A stretch of DNA of 64,000 bases from Hamadaea sp013361475 (GTDB lineage: Bacteria; Actinomycetota; Actinomycetes; Mycobacteriales; Micromonosporaceae). Location: assembly GCF_040654195.1 (NCBI RefSeq), contig NZ_JBFAHM010000001.1, positions 1 to 64,000 on the forward strand, written 5' to 3'. A program made the translations under genes and the position numbers. Numbering within the stretch: position 1 is the stretch's first letter; every line of letters starts with the position of its first letter. The notes under the pieces are model-generated. The model saw only the letters and a list, made by a program, of their open reading frames with translations. It was not told the DNA's origin and searched no databases. This document shows, piece after piece, positions 1 to 10,193 of this stretch.

Positions 1-1934
<1,934 letters not shown>

Positions 1935-2228
1935 CTCCGAGCTCCTCACGTTTACCGCGCTTCGCGGCTTTCTCATCACTCTATCGCTGACCGCCGACAC
2001 TGCTGGGGTCCGCGTGCCGTCGGTCCGGTCACCGTTGTGTATCCGGTTGGTCACTTTCCGTCTATGACAAAGCGGCCTGGACAGGGGTATTGCCCCCGCC
2101 GGCCGCCGTTGCCACCGACGTATGAGCCAACCTCACTCAACACTGCGGTGTTCCATGCCCGCACCCTTGTACGCGGACAGCGAAATTCGCAGGTGAGTTC
2201 CCGCGCGTCGCCCGCCCCGCCAGGCGGT
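1935..2228. other. clpC upstream region
   Basis: This 294-bp gap between the lsr2 stop and the clpC start must hold the clpC promoter. I see a perfect small palindrome GCGAAATTCGC (2180-2190) and CCGCGCTTCGCGG (1951-1963), but no clear match to a known ClgR or HspR operator, and no ORF worth calling. Confidence 0.4.
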
Positions 2229-2582
2229 CTACTTGCCGCCCGCCTGGTGGTACGCGTCGATGATCTTCTCCGGAACCCGCCCGCGCGGCTTGACCTTGTG
2301 GCCGTTCTTGGCCGCCCAGTCCCGCACCCGAGCGTTGAACTCCTTCTGCTCGGCCGCTGCCGCCGCCCGGCGCGCCGGAGCCACCCGCCCGGCCGGGGCG
2401 CGTCCGCTGACCTTCGTCCCCGCCTCGATGTACGGCTCGAGGATCTCCTTCAGCTTCGCGTAGTTGGAGGGCCCGAGGTCGATCTCGTAGTTCGCGCCGT
2501 CCAGCCCGAACTTCACCGGACGCACGCCCTCTTCGGTCCCGTCCAGATCATCCTTGTAGACGACGATCTGCTGCCTCGCCAT
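2229..2582 (-). CDS. lsr2: Lsr2 family nucleoid-associated protein
   Basis: Lsr2 is a dimeric H-NS-like protein that bridges AT-rich DNA and silences foreign genes. The 117-residue product has the family's beta-rich N-terminal dimerisation half (MARQQIVVYKDDLDG, then FGLDGANYEIDLG). An Ala/Arg/Pro-rich linker follows at about residues 60-80. The C-terminal DNA-binding half has VRDWAAKNGHKVKPRGRVP, containing the RGR AT-hook-like clamp, and ends in IIDAYHQAGGK. The ATG follows a strong GGAGG ribosome site. lsr2 next to clpC is the usual actinobacterial order. The gene sits in the relatively AT-rich stretch that precedes it, consistent with autoregulation, though that is inference. Confidence 0.98.
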   Translation of the reverse strand: MARQQIVVYKDDLDGTEEGVRPVKFGLDGANYEIDLGPSNYAKLKEILEPYIEAGTKVSGRAPAGRVAPARRAAAAAEQKEFNARVRDWAAKNGHKVKPRGRVPEKIIDAYHQAGGK

Positions 2583-2630
2583 TACTTGCCTCCATCACCG
2601 GGATTCCCGTGTCCAATGTACGTTGGAAGC

Positions 2631-2661
2631 AGCATAGCGATAATAGGTCGCATACGGCCAA
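2631..2661 (-). promoter_or_regulatory. candidate lsr2 promoter
   Basis: On the minus strand a TTGGCC (2661-2656) lies 19 nt before TATGCT (2636-2631), about 50 nt upstream of the lsr2 start. An overlapping TATTAT (2645-2640) is an alternative -10. Called by eye only. Confidence 0.35.
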
Positions 2662-3110
2662 GGCCCGCTGTCGTTTCGTGATTTTCGCGTACGGCGAGAA
2701 ATGCGATCCGGATCGAAAGATTCGACGATCGCCGTCGCCCTTGGTATTCAGCCGCTCGCTCGTAGTTCGCTGACCTGGTCAACCCGGACCTGGCTGCCGA
2801 TCCAGCGCTCACAGGCGTACGCGGCCCGCCCAATCGCGCGCCGGAAAGCCGTTCGGCGACGGTTGGACACTCGCCATTCACCGAACCCGACGCGGTTCCG
2901 CTCATTCGAATCGGACGGCCGCGTACGCCCACCGCCGCGCCGATCGCCGCTTCGGCCCGGTGAATTTCAGTCGGCGAGCATCGGCGACGCCCCTCGGGAA
3001 AGGGGAACCAATAAGGCAGTACGCACGACGGCGAATGCCCAGGCCAAGCAATTGACGTGGCTTTGGGAGCGCGTACGCCCGGAGCGAGGCCGATCACCTG
3101 CTCAGGGGAA

Positions 3111-3171
3111 TGATCAGGGCGCCCGGGACACGACACGCCGGTCGAGCACGACCATAGGTTCATGATCGCGC
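3111..3171. repeat. Family B interspersed repeat, copy 1
   Basis: Starts TGATCAGGG, continues with a CCCGGGACACG segment and CACGCCGGTCGAGCACGACC, and ends TTCATGATCGCGC. It matches copies at 25124-25185 and 50862-50948. It lies just 3' of coaX, outside any gene. Confidence 0.75.
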
Positions 3172-3195
3172 AGAAAATCCCAGAGAAGGGAATGG

Positions 3196-3954
3196 CTAAA
3201 GGTTGCGGTCGAAGATCATGCGGAGGCCGATCAGCGTGATCATCGGCTCGTGATGGGTGATCGTGCGGCATTCGCCCACCACCACCGGCGCCAGTCCGCC
3301 GGTAGCTATGACGGCGGTCACCGGGCCGAGTTCGCCGATCATCCGCTCGACGATGCCGTCCACCTGGCCGGCGAAGCCGTAGACGACCCCGGATTGGAGG
3401 CAGTCGACGGTGTTCTTCCCGATGACCTTGGGCGGCTTGATCAGCTCCACCTTGCGCAGCTGGGCCGCGCGGGCGGCCAGCGCCTCGACCGAGATCTCGA
3501 TCCCCGGGGCCAGGACGCCGCCCAGGAATTCCCCGCGCTCGCTCACCGCGTCGAAGTTGGTCGAGGTGCCGAAGTCGACGACGATGGCCGGCCCGCCGAA
3601 GAGGGTGTGGGCGGCCAGCGTGTTGACGACCCGGTCGCTGCCCACTTCCTTGGGGTTGTCGATGGCCAGCTGAACGCCGGTCTTGACGCCGGGTTCGACG
3701 ATCACGGTCGGGATGCCGCCGTAGTACCGCGACAGCATCGTCCGCAGCGAGCGCAGCGCCGCCGGGACGGTCGAGCAGGCGGCCACCCCGGTGATCTCGA
3801 CGTTGTCCCCGGCCAGCAGCCCGCGGAACATCAGGCCGAGTTCGTCGGCGGTGTTGCGGGCGTCGGTCTTCACCCGCCAGGAGTGCACGATCTTGTCGCC
3901 CTCGAAGGTGGCGAGCACCGTATTCGTGTTACCGATGTCGATACACAGCAGCAA
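3196..3954 (-). CDS. coaX: Type III pantothenate kinase CoaX
   Basis: Phosphorylates pantothenate, the first step from vitamin B5 to CoA, using an ASKHA-fold kinase insensitive to CoA feedback. The product is 252 residues and opens with the phosphate-binding motif CIDIGNTNT. VVDFGTSTNFDAV is the second nucleotide motif and VIATGGLAP a later one. The TTG at 3954 is chosen because family members start immediately before (L)LCIDIGNTNT and because it follows the nadC stop by only 2 nt, implying coupling. Longer in-frame extensions run through nadC. It is the last gene of a nadB-nadC-coaX run. Confidence 0.95.
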   Translation of the reverse strand: MLLCIDIGNTNTVLATFEGDKIVHSWRVKTDARNTADELGLMFRGLLAGDNVEITGVAACSTVPAALRSLRTMLSRYYGGIPTVIVEPGVKTGVQLAIDNPKEVGSDRVVNTLAAHTLFGGPAIVVDFGTSTNFDAVSERGEFLGGVLAPGIEISVEALAARAAQLRKVELIKPPKVIGKNTVDCLQSGVVYGFAGQVDGIVERMIGELGPVTAVIATGGLAPVVVGECRTITHHEPMITLIGLRMIFDRNL

Positions 3955-3956
3955 GG

Positions 3957-4865
3957 TCAGCCCCGGGGTCGCAGATCCAACGCGATGTCCACGATAGGGG
4001 ACGAGTGGGTCAGGCCACCCACGCTGAGGTAGTCGACGCCGGTTTCGGCGTACTTCCGGGCCACCTCCAGCGTCAGGCCGCCGGTCGCCTCCAGCTCCAC
4101 CCGCTCGCCCACCTCGGCGACGACCTGTCGCAGCAGGTCCGGCGCCATGTTGTCGAGCAGCAAGAAGTCGGCTCCGGCGTCGGCCGCCTCGACGGCCTCG
4201 GCCAGCGTCGTGACCTCCACCTGCACCGGCACGTCCGGGAAGGTCTCGCGTACCCGCTGGTAGGCAGCGGTGATCGAGCCCGCCGCGAGCTTGTGGTTGT
4301 CCTTGATCATCGCGACGTCGTAGAGGCCCATGCGCTTGTTCGTGCCGCCGCCCGCGCGGACCGCGTACTTCTCCAGCACGCGCAGCCCCGGCGTGGTCTT
4401 GCGGGTGTCGAGCACGGTCGCGGTGGTCCCGGTCAGCTCGTCGGCCCAGGCCCGCGTGTGGGTCGCCACCCCGGACATCCGGCACAACAGGTTGAGCGCG
4501 GTCCGCTCGGCCATCAACAGCACGCGGGTGGGGCCGCTCACCGTGGCCAGCACGTCGTCGCGGGTCACTCGCGCACCGTCTCGCGCGATCAAGTCCACGC
4601 TTGTACGCACACCGCCCGAATCCTCGATCACCAGCAGTTCGACCTCTTCGAAGACGGCCGCAGCCACGTGCAGTCCGGCGACCACGCCGGAGGCCCGGGC
4701 GACGATGTCCCCGACGTCGGTCTGCCCGGCCGGGATGGTGGCGAAGCTGGTGACGTCCGTCCAGGTCGGGCCGAGATCTTCCAGGAGCGCGGTCTGGACG
4801 ATGCGCTGGACCTCGCCGGGGTCCATGCCCTCGGCGCGGAGCGCTCGCGCGGTCTGTTCTCTCAT
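3957..4865 (-). CDS. nadC: Nicotinate-nucleotide pyrophosphorylase NadC
   Basis: Converts quinolinate and PRPP to nicotinate mononucleotide, the last committed step of de novo NAD synthesis. The 302-residue product has the conserved RKTTPGLR loop, KYAVRAGGGTNKRMGLYD and AMIKDNH, typical of the quinolinate and PRPP pocket. The C-terminal barrel has LEATGGLTLEVARKYAETG and VDYLSVGGLTHS. The start at 4865 overlaps the nadB stop as ATGA, with GGGAG a few bases upstream. An in-frame start at 4880 would add five residues. Translational coupling with nadB and coaX is likely. Confidence 0.96.
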   Translation of the reverse strand: MREQTARALRAEGMDPGEVQRIVQTALLEDLGPTWTDVTSFATIPAGQTDVGDIVARASGVVAGLHVAAAVFEEVELLVIEDSGGVRTSVDLIARDGARVTRDDVLATVSGPTRVLLMAERTALNLLCRMSGVATHTRAWADELTGTTATVLDTRKTTPGLRVLEKYAVRAGGGTNKRMGLYDVAMIKDNHKLAAGSITAAYQRVRETFPDVPVQVEVTTLAEAVEAADAGADFLLLDNMAPDLLRQVVAEVGERVELEATGGLTLEVARKYAETGVDYLSVGGLTHSSPIVDIALDLRPRG

Positions 4866-6520
4866 GCCATGGGCTCCCATTCGTCGGTGACGCCGCCGTC
4901 GGCGAGCCGGGCGAGGAGGTGCCCCCGCCAGCTCTCCTCGGCCTGGGGGTGATCTTCGCGCCAGTGGCAGCCGCGCGTCTCCTCCCGGAGCGACGCCGCC
5001 CGGACCAGGGCGGACGCCACGGTGAGGAGGTTGGTCAGCTCCCAGCCGTCGGTGCCGCGTCGCGGCGTACGGGTGGCGAGTTCGGCGAGCACGGCCTGGG
5101 TCTCGGCCAGCCCCGCCGCCGTACGCAGGACGCCGGCGCCCCGGCTCATGGCGGTCTGGAGGTTGGCTCGCCAGGTCGCCTCGCCCTCGGGGGACGGCGG
5201 TTCGCCGCCGGGAACCTCGTACGCGTCGACCGGGTCGGCGAAGCCGGGCTTCTCGGCGGCGATGTCGGCGGCGATCCGGCGACTGAAGACCAGTCCTTCC
5301 AGCAGCGAGTTCGAGGCGAGCCGGTTCGCGCCGTGCACACCGGTGCAGGCGACCTCGCCGCAGGCGTACAGGCCCGGGATGGAGGTGCGCCCGTGCAGGT
5401 CGGTGCGGACCCCGCCGCTGGCGTAGTGGGCGGCCGGCGCGACCGGGATCAGGTCCTGTGCGGGGTCGATGCCCGCCGCGCGGCAGTACGCCGTGATCGT
5501 CGGGAACCGCTCGGTCACCCGCTCGACGTGCCGGGCGTCGAGGTAGACGTGCTCCGCCCCGCTGGCGAGCAACTGCCGATGGATGCCCTTGGCGACGATG
5601 TCGCGGGGCGCCAGTTCGGCCAGGTCGTGCTGGCCGACCATGAAACGCTTGCCGTCCCCGTCGACCAGGTACGCCCCCTCGCCGCGCAGCGCCTCGGAGA
5701 CCAGCGGCTGCTGGGCCGAACCGCTGCTGCGCAGGTAGAGCGCGGTCGGGTGGAACTGGACGAACTCAAGGTCGGTCACGGTCGCCCCGGCTCGCAGCGC
5801 GAGCGCGACACCGTCTCCGGTGGACACGATCGGATTGGTCGTGGCGGCGAAGATCTGGCCCATGCCGCCGGTGGCCAGGACGACCGCGCGCGCATGGATC
5901 GCGCCCACGCCGTCGGGCCGGCCCTCGCCGAGCACGTGCAGCGTGATGCCGCAGGCCCGGCCGCTCGCGTCACGCAGGAGGTCGAGCACGAGCGCGTGCT
6001 CCACGAGGCGGATCCACGGATCGCGGTGCACCGCCGTGTGCAGCGCCCGCTGGACCTCCGCGCCGGTGGCGTCGCCGCCCGCGTGGACGATGCGATTCGC
6101 GTGGTGGCCGCCTTCGCGGGTCAGCATCAGCGAGCCGTCCGGATTGCGGTCGAACTGCGTACCCCAGCGGATCAACTCGCGTACGCGGTCGGGGCCTTCG
6201 CTGACCAGCACGTCGACGGCGGCTCGATCGCACAGGCCCACCCCGGCGACCATGGTGTCCTCGGCGTGGGCGGCCGGGGTGTCGAACGGGTCGAGCACCG
6301 CCGCGATCCCGCCCTGGGCCCAGCGGGTCGACCCGTCGTCGATGTTGACCTTGGTGACGACCGTGACGTGCAGCCCGGCCTCCCGCAGGTGCAGGGCGGT
6401 GGTGAGCCCGGCGACGCCCGATCCGATCACGACGACGTCGGTCGACTCGGCCCAACCGGGCTCGGGAGCGGGCAACCTCGTGGGCAGCCACGCCCGCGCT
6501 GACCCAACGGTGTCTGGCAT
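4862..6520 (-). CDS. nadB: L-aspartate oxidase NadB
   Basis: FAD-dependent enzyme that oxidises L-aspartate to iminoaspartate, the first step of de novo NAD synthesis; quinolinate synthase NadA is not in this window. The 552-residue protein has the N-terminal dinucleotide-binding motif VVVIGSGVAGLTTALHL, the family loop DDGSTRWAQGGIAA, then EFVQFHPTAL and HYASGGVRTDLHGRTSIPGLYACGE, and ends with the helical fumarate-reductase-type C-terminal domain. The ATG at 6520 gives a usual family length; a ribosome site is not obvious. It overlaps nadC by 4 nt. Confidence 0.96.
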   Translation of the reverse strand: MPDTVGSARAWLPTRLPAPEPGWAESTDVVVIGSGVAGLTTALHLREAGLHVTVVTKVNIDDGSTRWAQGGIAAVLDPFDTPAAHAEDTMVAGVGLCDRAAVDVLVSEGPDRVRELIRWGTQFDRNPDGSLMLTREGGHHANRIVHAGGDATGAEVQRALHTAVHRDPWIRLVEHALVLDLLRDASGRACGITLHVLGEGRPDGVGAIHARAVVLATGGMGQIFAATTNPIVSTGDGVALALRAGATVTDLEFVQFHPTALYLRSSGSAQQPLVSEALRGEGAYLVDGDGKRFMVGQHDLAELAPRDIVAKGIHRQLLASGAEHVYLDARHVERVTERFPTITAYCRAAGIDPAQDLIPVAPAAHYASGGVRTDLHGRTSIPGLYACGEVACTGVHGANRLASNSLLEGLVFSRRIAADIAAEKPGFADPVDAYEVPGGEPPSPEGEATWRANLQTAMSRGAGVLRTAAGLAETQAVLAELATRTPRRGTDGWELTNLLTVASALVRAASLREETRGCHWREDHPQAEESWRGHLLARLADGGVTDEWEPMA

Positions 6521-6581
6521 AAGGACAGTCAACCGTTCCCCGGGCGTTTGCACTACGGAAACGTAAGCGCGGTCACTGACG

Positions 6582-7445
6582 TCACGCGTAGTGAATGGGG
6601 AGGGCCTTGGCTCCGGCGCCCTTGATCGACTTCGTCTTCGTGTCCGGCGAGAACCAGGCGTAGCAGCGCACCCGGTGGTCACCGTTGGCGAACTCCGTCT
6701 GCGTCAGGGAGTCCCAGAACACGCCGGTGCGGTACTTCATGTCGCTGCTGTACTTCATCCCGACGTACGCGGCGATCCGCTGGTGGCAGGCCTTGATCAT
6801 CTTTGTGCGGTCCTTGGCGGCCGCGTAGCTCGCCACGGGGACCGTGCCCACGTACTCCGCGTTGTGCTTCTTCGTGCAGGCGACGGGAGCGATGCTCCGG
6901 CCGCTGGCGTAGCTGAAGCAGCCGAGGCGGATCGGCGAGCCCGGCTTGGTCAGCTCGCCCTTCAGCGAGCCGGTGTGCTGGCCCTCTTCGCCGAAGATCT
7001 GGTCCAGCGTCACCAGTTCGCAGCGGTACCAGTGCGCACCGCCGGCCCAGGCCTCGACGCCCGGAAGGGTCAATCCGAACCACAGCAGGCCGTCGTGCCA
7101 GTCTCCGCCGACGAACTCGTTGACCTTGGTCTCGCAAGTCTGGAGCAGCTTGACGTAGTCGGCCGTCCCGGCCTTCGGCGGGGCGCTGAGGACGTCGGTC
7201 GTGCCGACGTAGACGGTCTCCGTCATATGCGCGACGTCGCACTTCATCGGGAAGTAACTGCGCCGGTACGCCGTGGTGGCGTACGCCAGGTGACAAGTGC
7301 CCGCCTCGGGCGTGAAGCCCTCCGGGGCAGGCAACGCCGACCACTGGTCGGTCAGGTTCCCGTCGACACCGTCCGGCAGGCCGCATCCGGTCAGCCCCAA
7401 GACAGCGGCGCCCGCCAGCGCCACGGTCGCGATCCAGCGACGCAT
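6582..7445 (-). CDS. Septum-formation-family lipoprotein
   Basis: A 287-residue secreted protein. The N-terminus MRRWIATVALAGAAVLGLTGC is a lipoprotein signal peptide with lipobox LTGC. The mature part contains two similar copies of a module with the pattern 'GxCH/C...Y...V.C...H..E.VGT' followed by a WF or YAWF element (for example VHMTE-type and KKHNAEYVGTVPV stretches), as in actinobacterial septum formation domain proteins. Several cysteines probably form disulphides outside the membrane. The ATG at 7445 is preceded by GGGGAG at good distance. It lies between nadB and the divergent exporter gene, and its exact role is unknown. Confidence 0.7.
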   Translation of the reverse strand: MRRWIATVALAGAAVLGLTGCGLPDGVDGNLTDQWSALPAPEGFTPEAGTCHLAYATTAYRRSYFPMKCDVAHMTETVYVGTTDVLSAPPKAGTADYVKLLQTCETKVNEFVGGDWHDGLLWFGLTLPGVEAWAGGAHWYRCELVTLDQIFGEEGQHTGSLKGELTKPGSPIRLGCFSYASGRSIAPVACTKKHNAEYVGTVPVASYAAAKDRTKMIKACHQRIAAYVGMKYSSDMKYRTGVFWDSLTQTEFANGDHRVRCYAWFSPDTKTKSIKGAGAKALPIHYA

Positions 7446-7527
7446 CTCGTCACTCCCCAAGTCCCCATGTATGCCGACGTCAAGGTCGGAGAGCGGAGCT
7501 TACGACATGATCGCCGTTCGTGTTGAC

Positions 7528-7563
7528 TTGACAGTTGCTCGCTTTTGAGAGTTACTCTCAAAA
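7528..7563 (+). promoter_or_regulatory. MFS promoter with perfect palindromic operator
   Basis: A 21-nt perfect palindrome, TTTTGAGAGT-t-ACTCTCAAAA, occupies 7543-7563, ending one base before the exporter ATG at 7565. TTGACA (7528-7533) is a good -35. The -10 (GTTACT at 7551 or TACTCT at 7553) falls inside the palindrome. No ribosome site fits before the ATG, so the mRNA is probably leaderless. The likely ligand is the adjacent TetR repressor. Confidence 0.75.
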
Positions 7564-7564
7564 C

Positions 7565-9073
7565 ATGGCTACCCTCACTTCAGTACGCCGCTCGCGCTGG
7601 TGGATTCTGGCGGTCCTGGCGTTGTCCGTCCTGGTCATCGGCCTGGACGGGACGGTGCTCAACGTGGCGCTGCCGACGCTGGCCGGCGACCTCGACGCCG
7701 GAACCGACGACCTGCAGTGGATCGTCGACTCCTACATCGTGGTGTTCGCGGTGGCGCTGCTCCCGGCCGGTCTGCTCGGCGATCGGCTCGGCCGCAAACG
7801 GTGGCTCGTCGCCGGGCTGCTGCTGTTCGGGGCGGCCTCCGCCGTCGCCGCGTACGCCGACGCCGTGCCCCAGCTCGTCGTGGCGCGGGCGGTCATGGGC
7901 CTCGGGGCGGCGCTGATCATGCCGTTGACCATGTCGGTGCTGCCGGTCGTCTTCGACCGAGCCGAACAGCCCCGGGCCATCGCCACCTGGTCCATCGCCG
8001 TGGCCCTCGGGGTGCCGATCGGCCCGGTGCTCGGCGGCTACCTCCTCGATCACTTCCACTGGGGATCGATCTTCCTGATCAATCTGCCCATCGTGGCGCT
8101 GGCCGTGATCGCGGCGATCGTCCTCCTCCCGGAGTCCCGGGACCCCCAGGCGCAGCGGGTCGACCTGATCGGAGCGGTGCTCTCGGTGGCCGGCCTCGGC
8201 GCCTTCGTCTACGGCGTCATCCTCGCCCCCGTCGACGGGTGGACGCGGGCGCTCCCGTGGATCGCCGCCGGCGTGGTGGTCCTCGGGCTCTTCTGGATCC
8301 GGCTCGGGCGTTCGGCGTACCCCTTGATCGACCGCAAGCTGTTCGCGAACCGCGACTTCCTGTGGGGTTCATTGGCCGCGACGGCCGCGAGCTTCGCGAT
8401 GATGGGCGTGCTGTTCGTCCTGCCGCAGTATCTCGCCGCCGCGATGAGCTATGACGCCCTGGGCGTGGGCGTGCGGTTGCTGCCGATGATCGCGGGCCTG
8501 ATCGTGGCGGCGCGGATCGGGACCCGGGTGGCGGCCCGGCTCGGCGCGCGGGTGGTGGTGTCGGCGGGCCTCGCGGTGTCGGCCGTCGCGCTCGGTCTCG
8601 GCGCCCTGACCAGCCACGACGACGGGTACGCCTGGACCGCCACCTGGCTGACCGCGCTCGGCTTCGGCCTCGGCCTGTGCATGCCCTCGGCGATGGACGC
8701 CGTGCTGGCCAGCCTGCCCGAAGGCAAGAGCGGGGTCGGCTCGGGCGCGGTCCAGGCGATGCGGCAGGTGGGCGGGGCGCTCGGGGTGGCCGCCCTGGGC
8801 AGCCTGCTCTCGGCGGTCTACACGGCGCGGCTGGACACCACGCGGCTGCCCGCGGAGATCGCCTCCGCCGCGACCGAGTCCGTGCTGGCGGCGGTACGCG
8901 TCCCGACCCTCGACCCGGTGCCGGCCTTCGTGGCCGGGATGGACGCGGTGCTCGCCGTCAGCGGGGCGGTCGTCCTGCTCGGAGCAGTGCTCTCGGCGGT
9001 CTTCCTCCCCGGGCGATCCACCGCGAGCGCCGACCCTGTCGCAGAATCAGCACATGCCCGACTCGAGGTCTGA
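7565..9073 (+). CDS. MFS drug exporter, DHA2 (EmrB/QacA) family
   Basis: Proton-driven efflux pump of the cytoplasmic membrane with about 14 predicted membrane segments in 502 residues. The first helix carries VIGLDGTVLNVALPTLAGDL, the DHA2 signature for helix 1. The cytoplasmic loop GLLGDRLGRKRWL is the MFS motif A. VALGVPIGPVLGGYLL is the antiporter motif C. Near the C-terminus KSGVGSGAVQAMRQVGGALGVA is typical of QacA-like pumps. The substrate is unknown. The gene is followed by, and overlaps by 20 nt, a TetR regulator. A palindrome overlies the promoter and start. The longer frame from 7535 is rejected because it would translate the operator. Confidence 0.93.
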   Translation: MATLTSVRRSRWWILAVLALSVLVIGLDGTVLNVALPTLAGDLDAGTDDLQWIVDSYIVVFAVALLPAGLLGDRLGRKRWLVAGLLLFGAASAVAAYADAVPQLVVARAVMGLGAALIMPLTMSVLPVVFDRAEQPRAIATWSIAVALGVPIGPVLGGYLLDHFHWGSIFLINLPIVALAVIAAIVLLPESRDPQAQRVDLIGAVLSVAGLGAFVYGVILAPVDGWTRALPWIAAGVVVLGLFWIRLGRSAYPLIDRKLFANRDFLWGSLAATAASFAMMGVLFVLPQYLAAAMSYDALGVGVRLLPMIAGLIVAARIGTRVAARLGARVVVSAGLAVSAVALGLGALTSHDDGYAWTATWLTALGFGLGLCMPSAMDAVLASLPEGKSGVGSGAVQAMRQVGGALGVAALGSLLSAVYTARLDTTRLPAEIASAATESVLAAVRVPTLDPVPAFVAGMDAVLAVSGAVVLLGAVLSAVFLPGRSTASADPVAESAHARLEV

Positions 9074-9656
9074 CTCGCCCACATCGCCGAGTCTCCGCGA
9101 ACGGAAGAAGGCGAAGACGCGCAAGGCGCTGCAGGAGGCCGCCATGCGACTGATCCGCGAACAGGGCTACGACGCCACCACCGTGGATCAGATCGCGGCC
9201 GCCGCCGAAGTCTCGCCGGCCACCTTCTTCCGGTACTTCCCGACCAAGGAAGACGTGATCATCCAGGACGAGTACGACCCGATGTTCGTCGAGCGGTGGC
9301 ATGAACTGCCCCCGACCGGCACCCCGATCCGGCGTATCCGGGAGGTCATCCGGAGCACCTTCAGCGGCCTGCCGCAGCAGGAGATCGACGCCATCCGGGA
9401 ACGCACCACGCTCATGTACTCGACGCCGCAGGTCAAGGCGCGAGTCTGGGACAACTGGCTCAACACGCAGCACCTGTTCGACGACCTCATCGGCCGGCAC
9501 CTGGGGCTGCCCGCCGAGCATCCACGCGTACGCGCGACGACCGGCGCGATGATGGGGGCGATCCTCGCCGTCTTCGAGACCTGGATCGCCGATCCGGCGA
9601 AGGACCTCGCCGAACTCGTCGACGAGGCCTTGTCCTACCTCGAAGCCGGCCTGTGA
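9054..9656 (+). CDS. TetR-family transcriptional repressor
   Basis: 200-residue regulator. Residues ~18-65 form the TetR helix-turn-helix (KKAKTRKALQEAAMRLIREQGYDATTVDQIAAAAEVSPATFFRYFPTKEDV, quoted in part), followed by an all-helical ligand-binding domain. The start overlaps the exporter's last codons by 20 nt, so both are made from one transcript, and it very likely controls the palindrome at 7543-7563. The inducer cannot be read from sequence. A family C palindrome follows the stop. Confidence 0.93.
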   Translation: MPDSRSDSPTSPSLRERKKAKTRKALQEAAMRLIREQGYDATTVDQIAAAAEVSPATFFRYFPTKEDVIIQDEYDPMFVERWHELPPTGTPIRRIREVIRSTFSGLPQQEIDAIRERTTLMYSTPQVKARVWDNWLNTQHLFDDLIGRHLGLPAEHPRVRATTGAMMGAILAVFETWIADPAKDLAELVDEALSYLEAGL

Positions 9657-9681
9657 CCAGCCACGCCGTTCCCGCGGCGAA

Positions 9682-9756
9682 GTGATCATTGCGCCAGCCA
9701 CGTCGTTTCACGCGGCGAATTGTCCGCTGAAACAGCATGGCTGACGCAATGATCAC
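9682..9756. repeat. Family C 75-bp palindrome, copy 1
   Basis: Outer arms GTGATCATTGCGCCAGCCA and TGGCTGACGCAATGATCAC are complementary apart from one position. Inner arms (GTTTC..CGCGG and CCGC.GAAAC) add a second stem. The element is 75 bp, the same length as the copy at 27024-27098. It lies between the convergent tetR and panD genes. Its left half has a degenerate tandem duplicate just upstream (from about 9657). Confidence 0.85.
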
Positions 9757-9779
9757 GCACGCCGCCCGCGAGGGGAGCG

Positions 9780-10193
9780 TCAGGCGCGGCCGCTGACCAG
9801 GTCGCCGACCATCCCGGGGACGGCTTCAGCCGGGTCCGCCCCCAGCTCGATGATCTTGTTGTCCGCGTCGACGTGGACCACCCGGGGCTGATACGCCCGC
9901 GCCTCGGCGTCGTCCATCTGCGCGTACGCGATCATGATGACCAGGTCGCCGGGGTGGACGAGATGCGCCGCCGCGCCGTTGATGCCGATCACGCCGGAGC
10001 CGGGCGCCCCCTCGATCACGTACGTCTCGAGCCGGGCACCGTTGGTGACGTCGACGATGGCGACCTTCTCCCCCGGCAGGAGGTCGGCCGCGGCCATCAG
10101 CTCGGAGTCGACCGTGACCGAGCCGACGTAGTGGAGGTCGGCCTGAGTCACCGTCGCCCGGTGGATCTTGGATTTGAGCATCGTGCGGATCAT
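9780..10193 (-). CDS. panD: Aspartate 1-decarboxylase PanD
   Basis: Makes beta-alanine from L-aspartate for pantothenate synthesis. The 137-residue proenzyme cleaves itself at Gly24-Ser25 in HYVGSVTVD to create the pyruvoyl cofactor. Conserved stretches include MLKSKIHRATVTQADL at the N-terminus and VIGINGAAAHLVHPGDLVIMIAYAQM. Full length for the family. The ATG overlaps the panC stop by 4 nt. In many actinobacteria panD continues directly into nadB; here a lipoprotein gene and an exporter/TetR pair stand between. Confidence 0.97.
   Translation of the reverse strand: MIRTMLKSKIHRATVTQADLHYVGSVTVDSELMAAADLLPGEKVAIVDVTNGARLETYVIEGAPGSGVIGINGAAAHLVHPGDLVIMIAYAQMDDAEARAYQPRVVHVDADNKIIELGADPAEAVPGMVGDLVSGRA

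Larger units (their letters stand above)
2583..3195. other. 613-bp gene-free region between lsr2 and coaX
   Basis: No convincing gene is visible on either strand; the open frames lack ribosome sites and family features. The lsr2-proximal ~150 bp is noticeably less GC-rich than the surroundings and holds the lsr2 promoter. A family B repeat sits at 3111-3171, just beyond the 3' end of coaX. The middle part is unexplained. Confidence 0.5.

Noticed and set aside
2180..2190. GCGAAATTCGC as a ClgR operator for clpC
   Set aside because: It is a perfect short palindrome but does not match the ClgR consensus I know. Kept only as an observation.
2582..3271. 229-codon minus-strand frame between lsr2 and coaX
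   Set aside because: No ribosome site and low-complexity composition. It runs over the lsr2 promoter and a family B repeat and overlaps coaX; it looks like a chance open frame.
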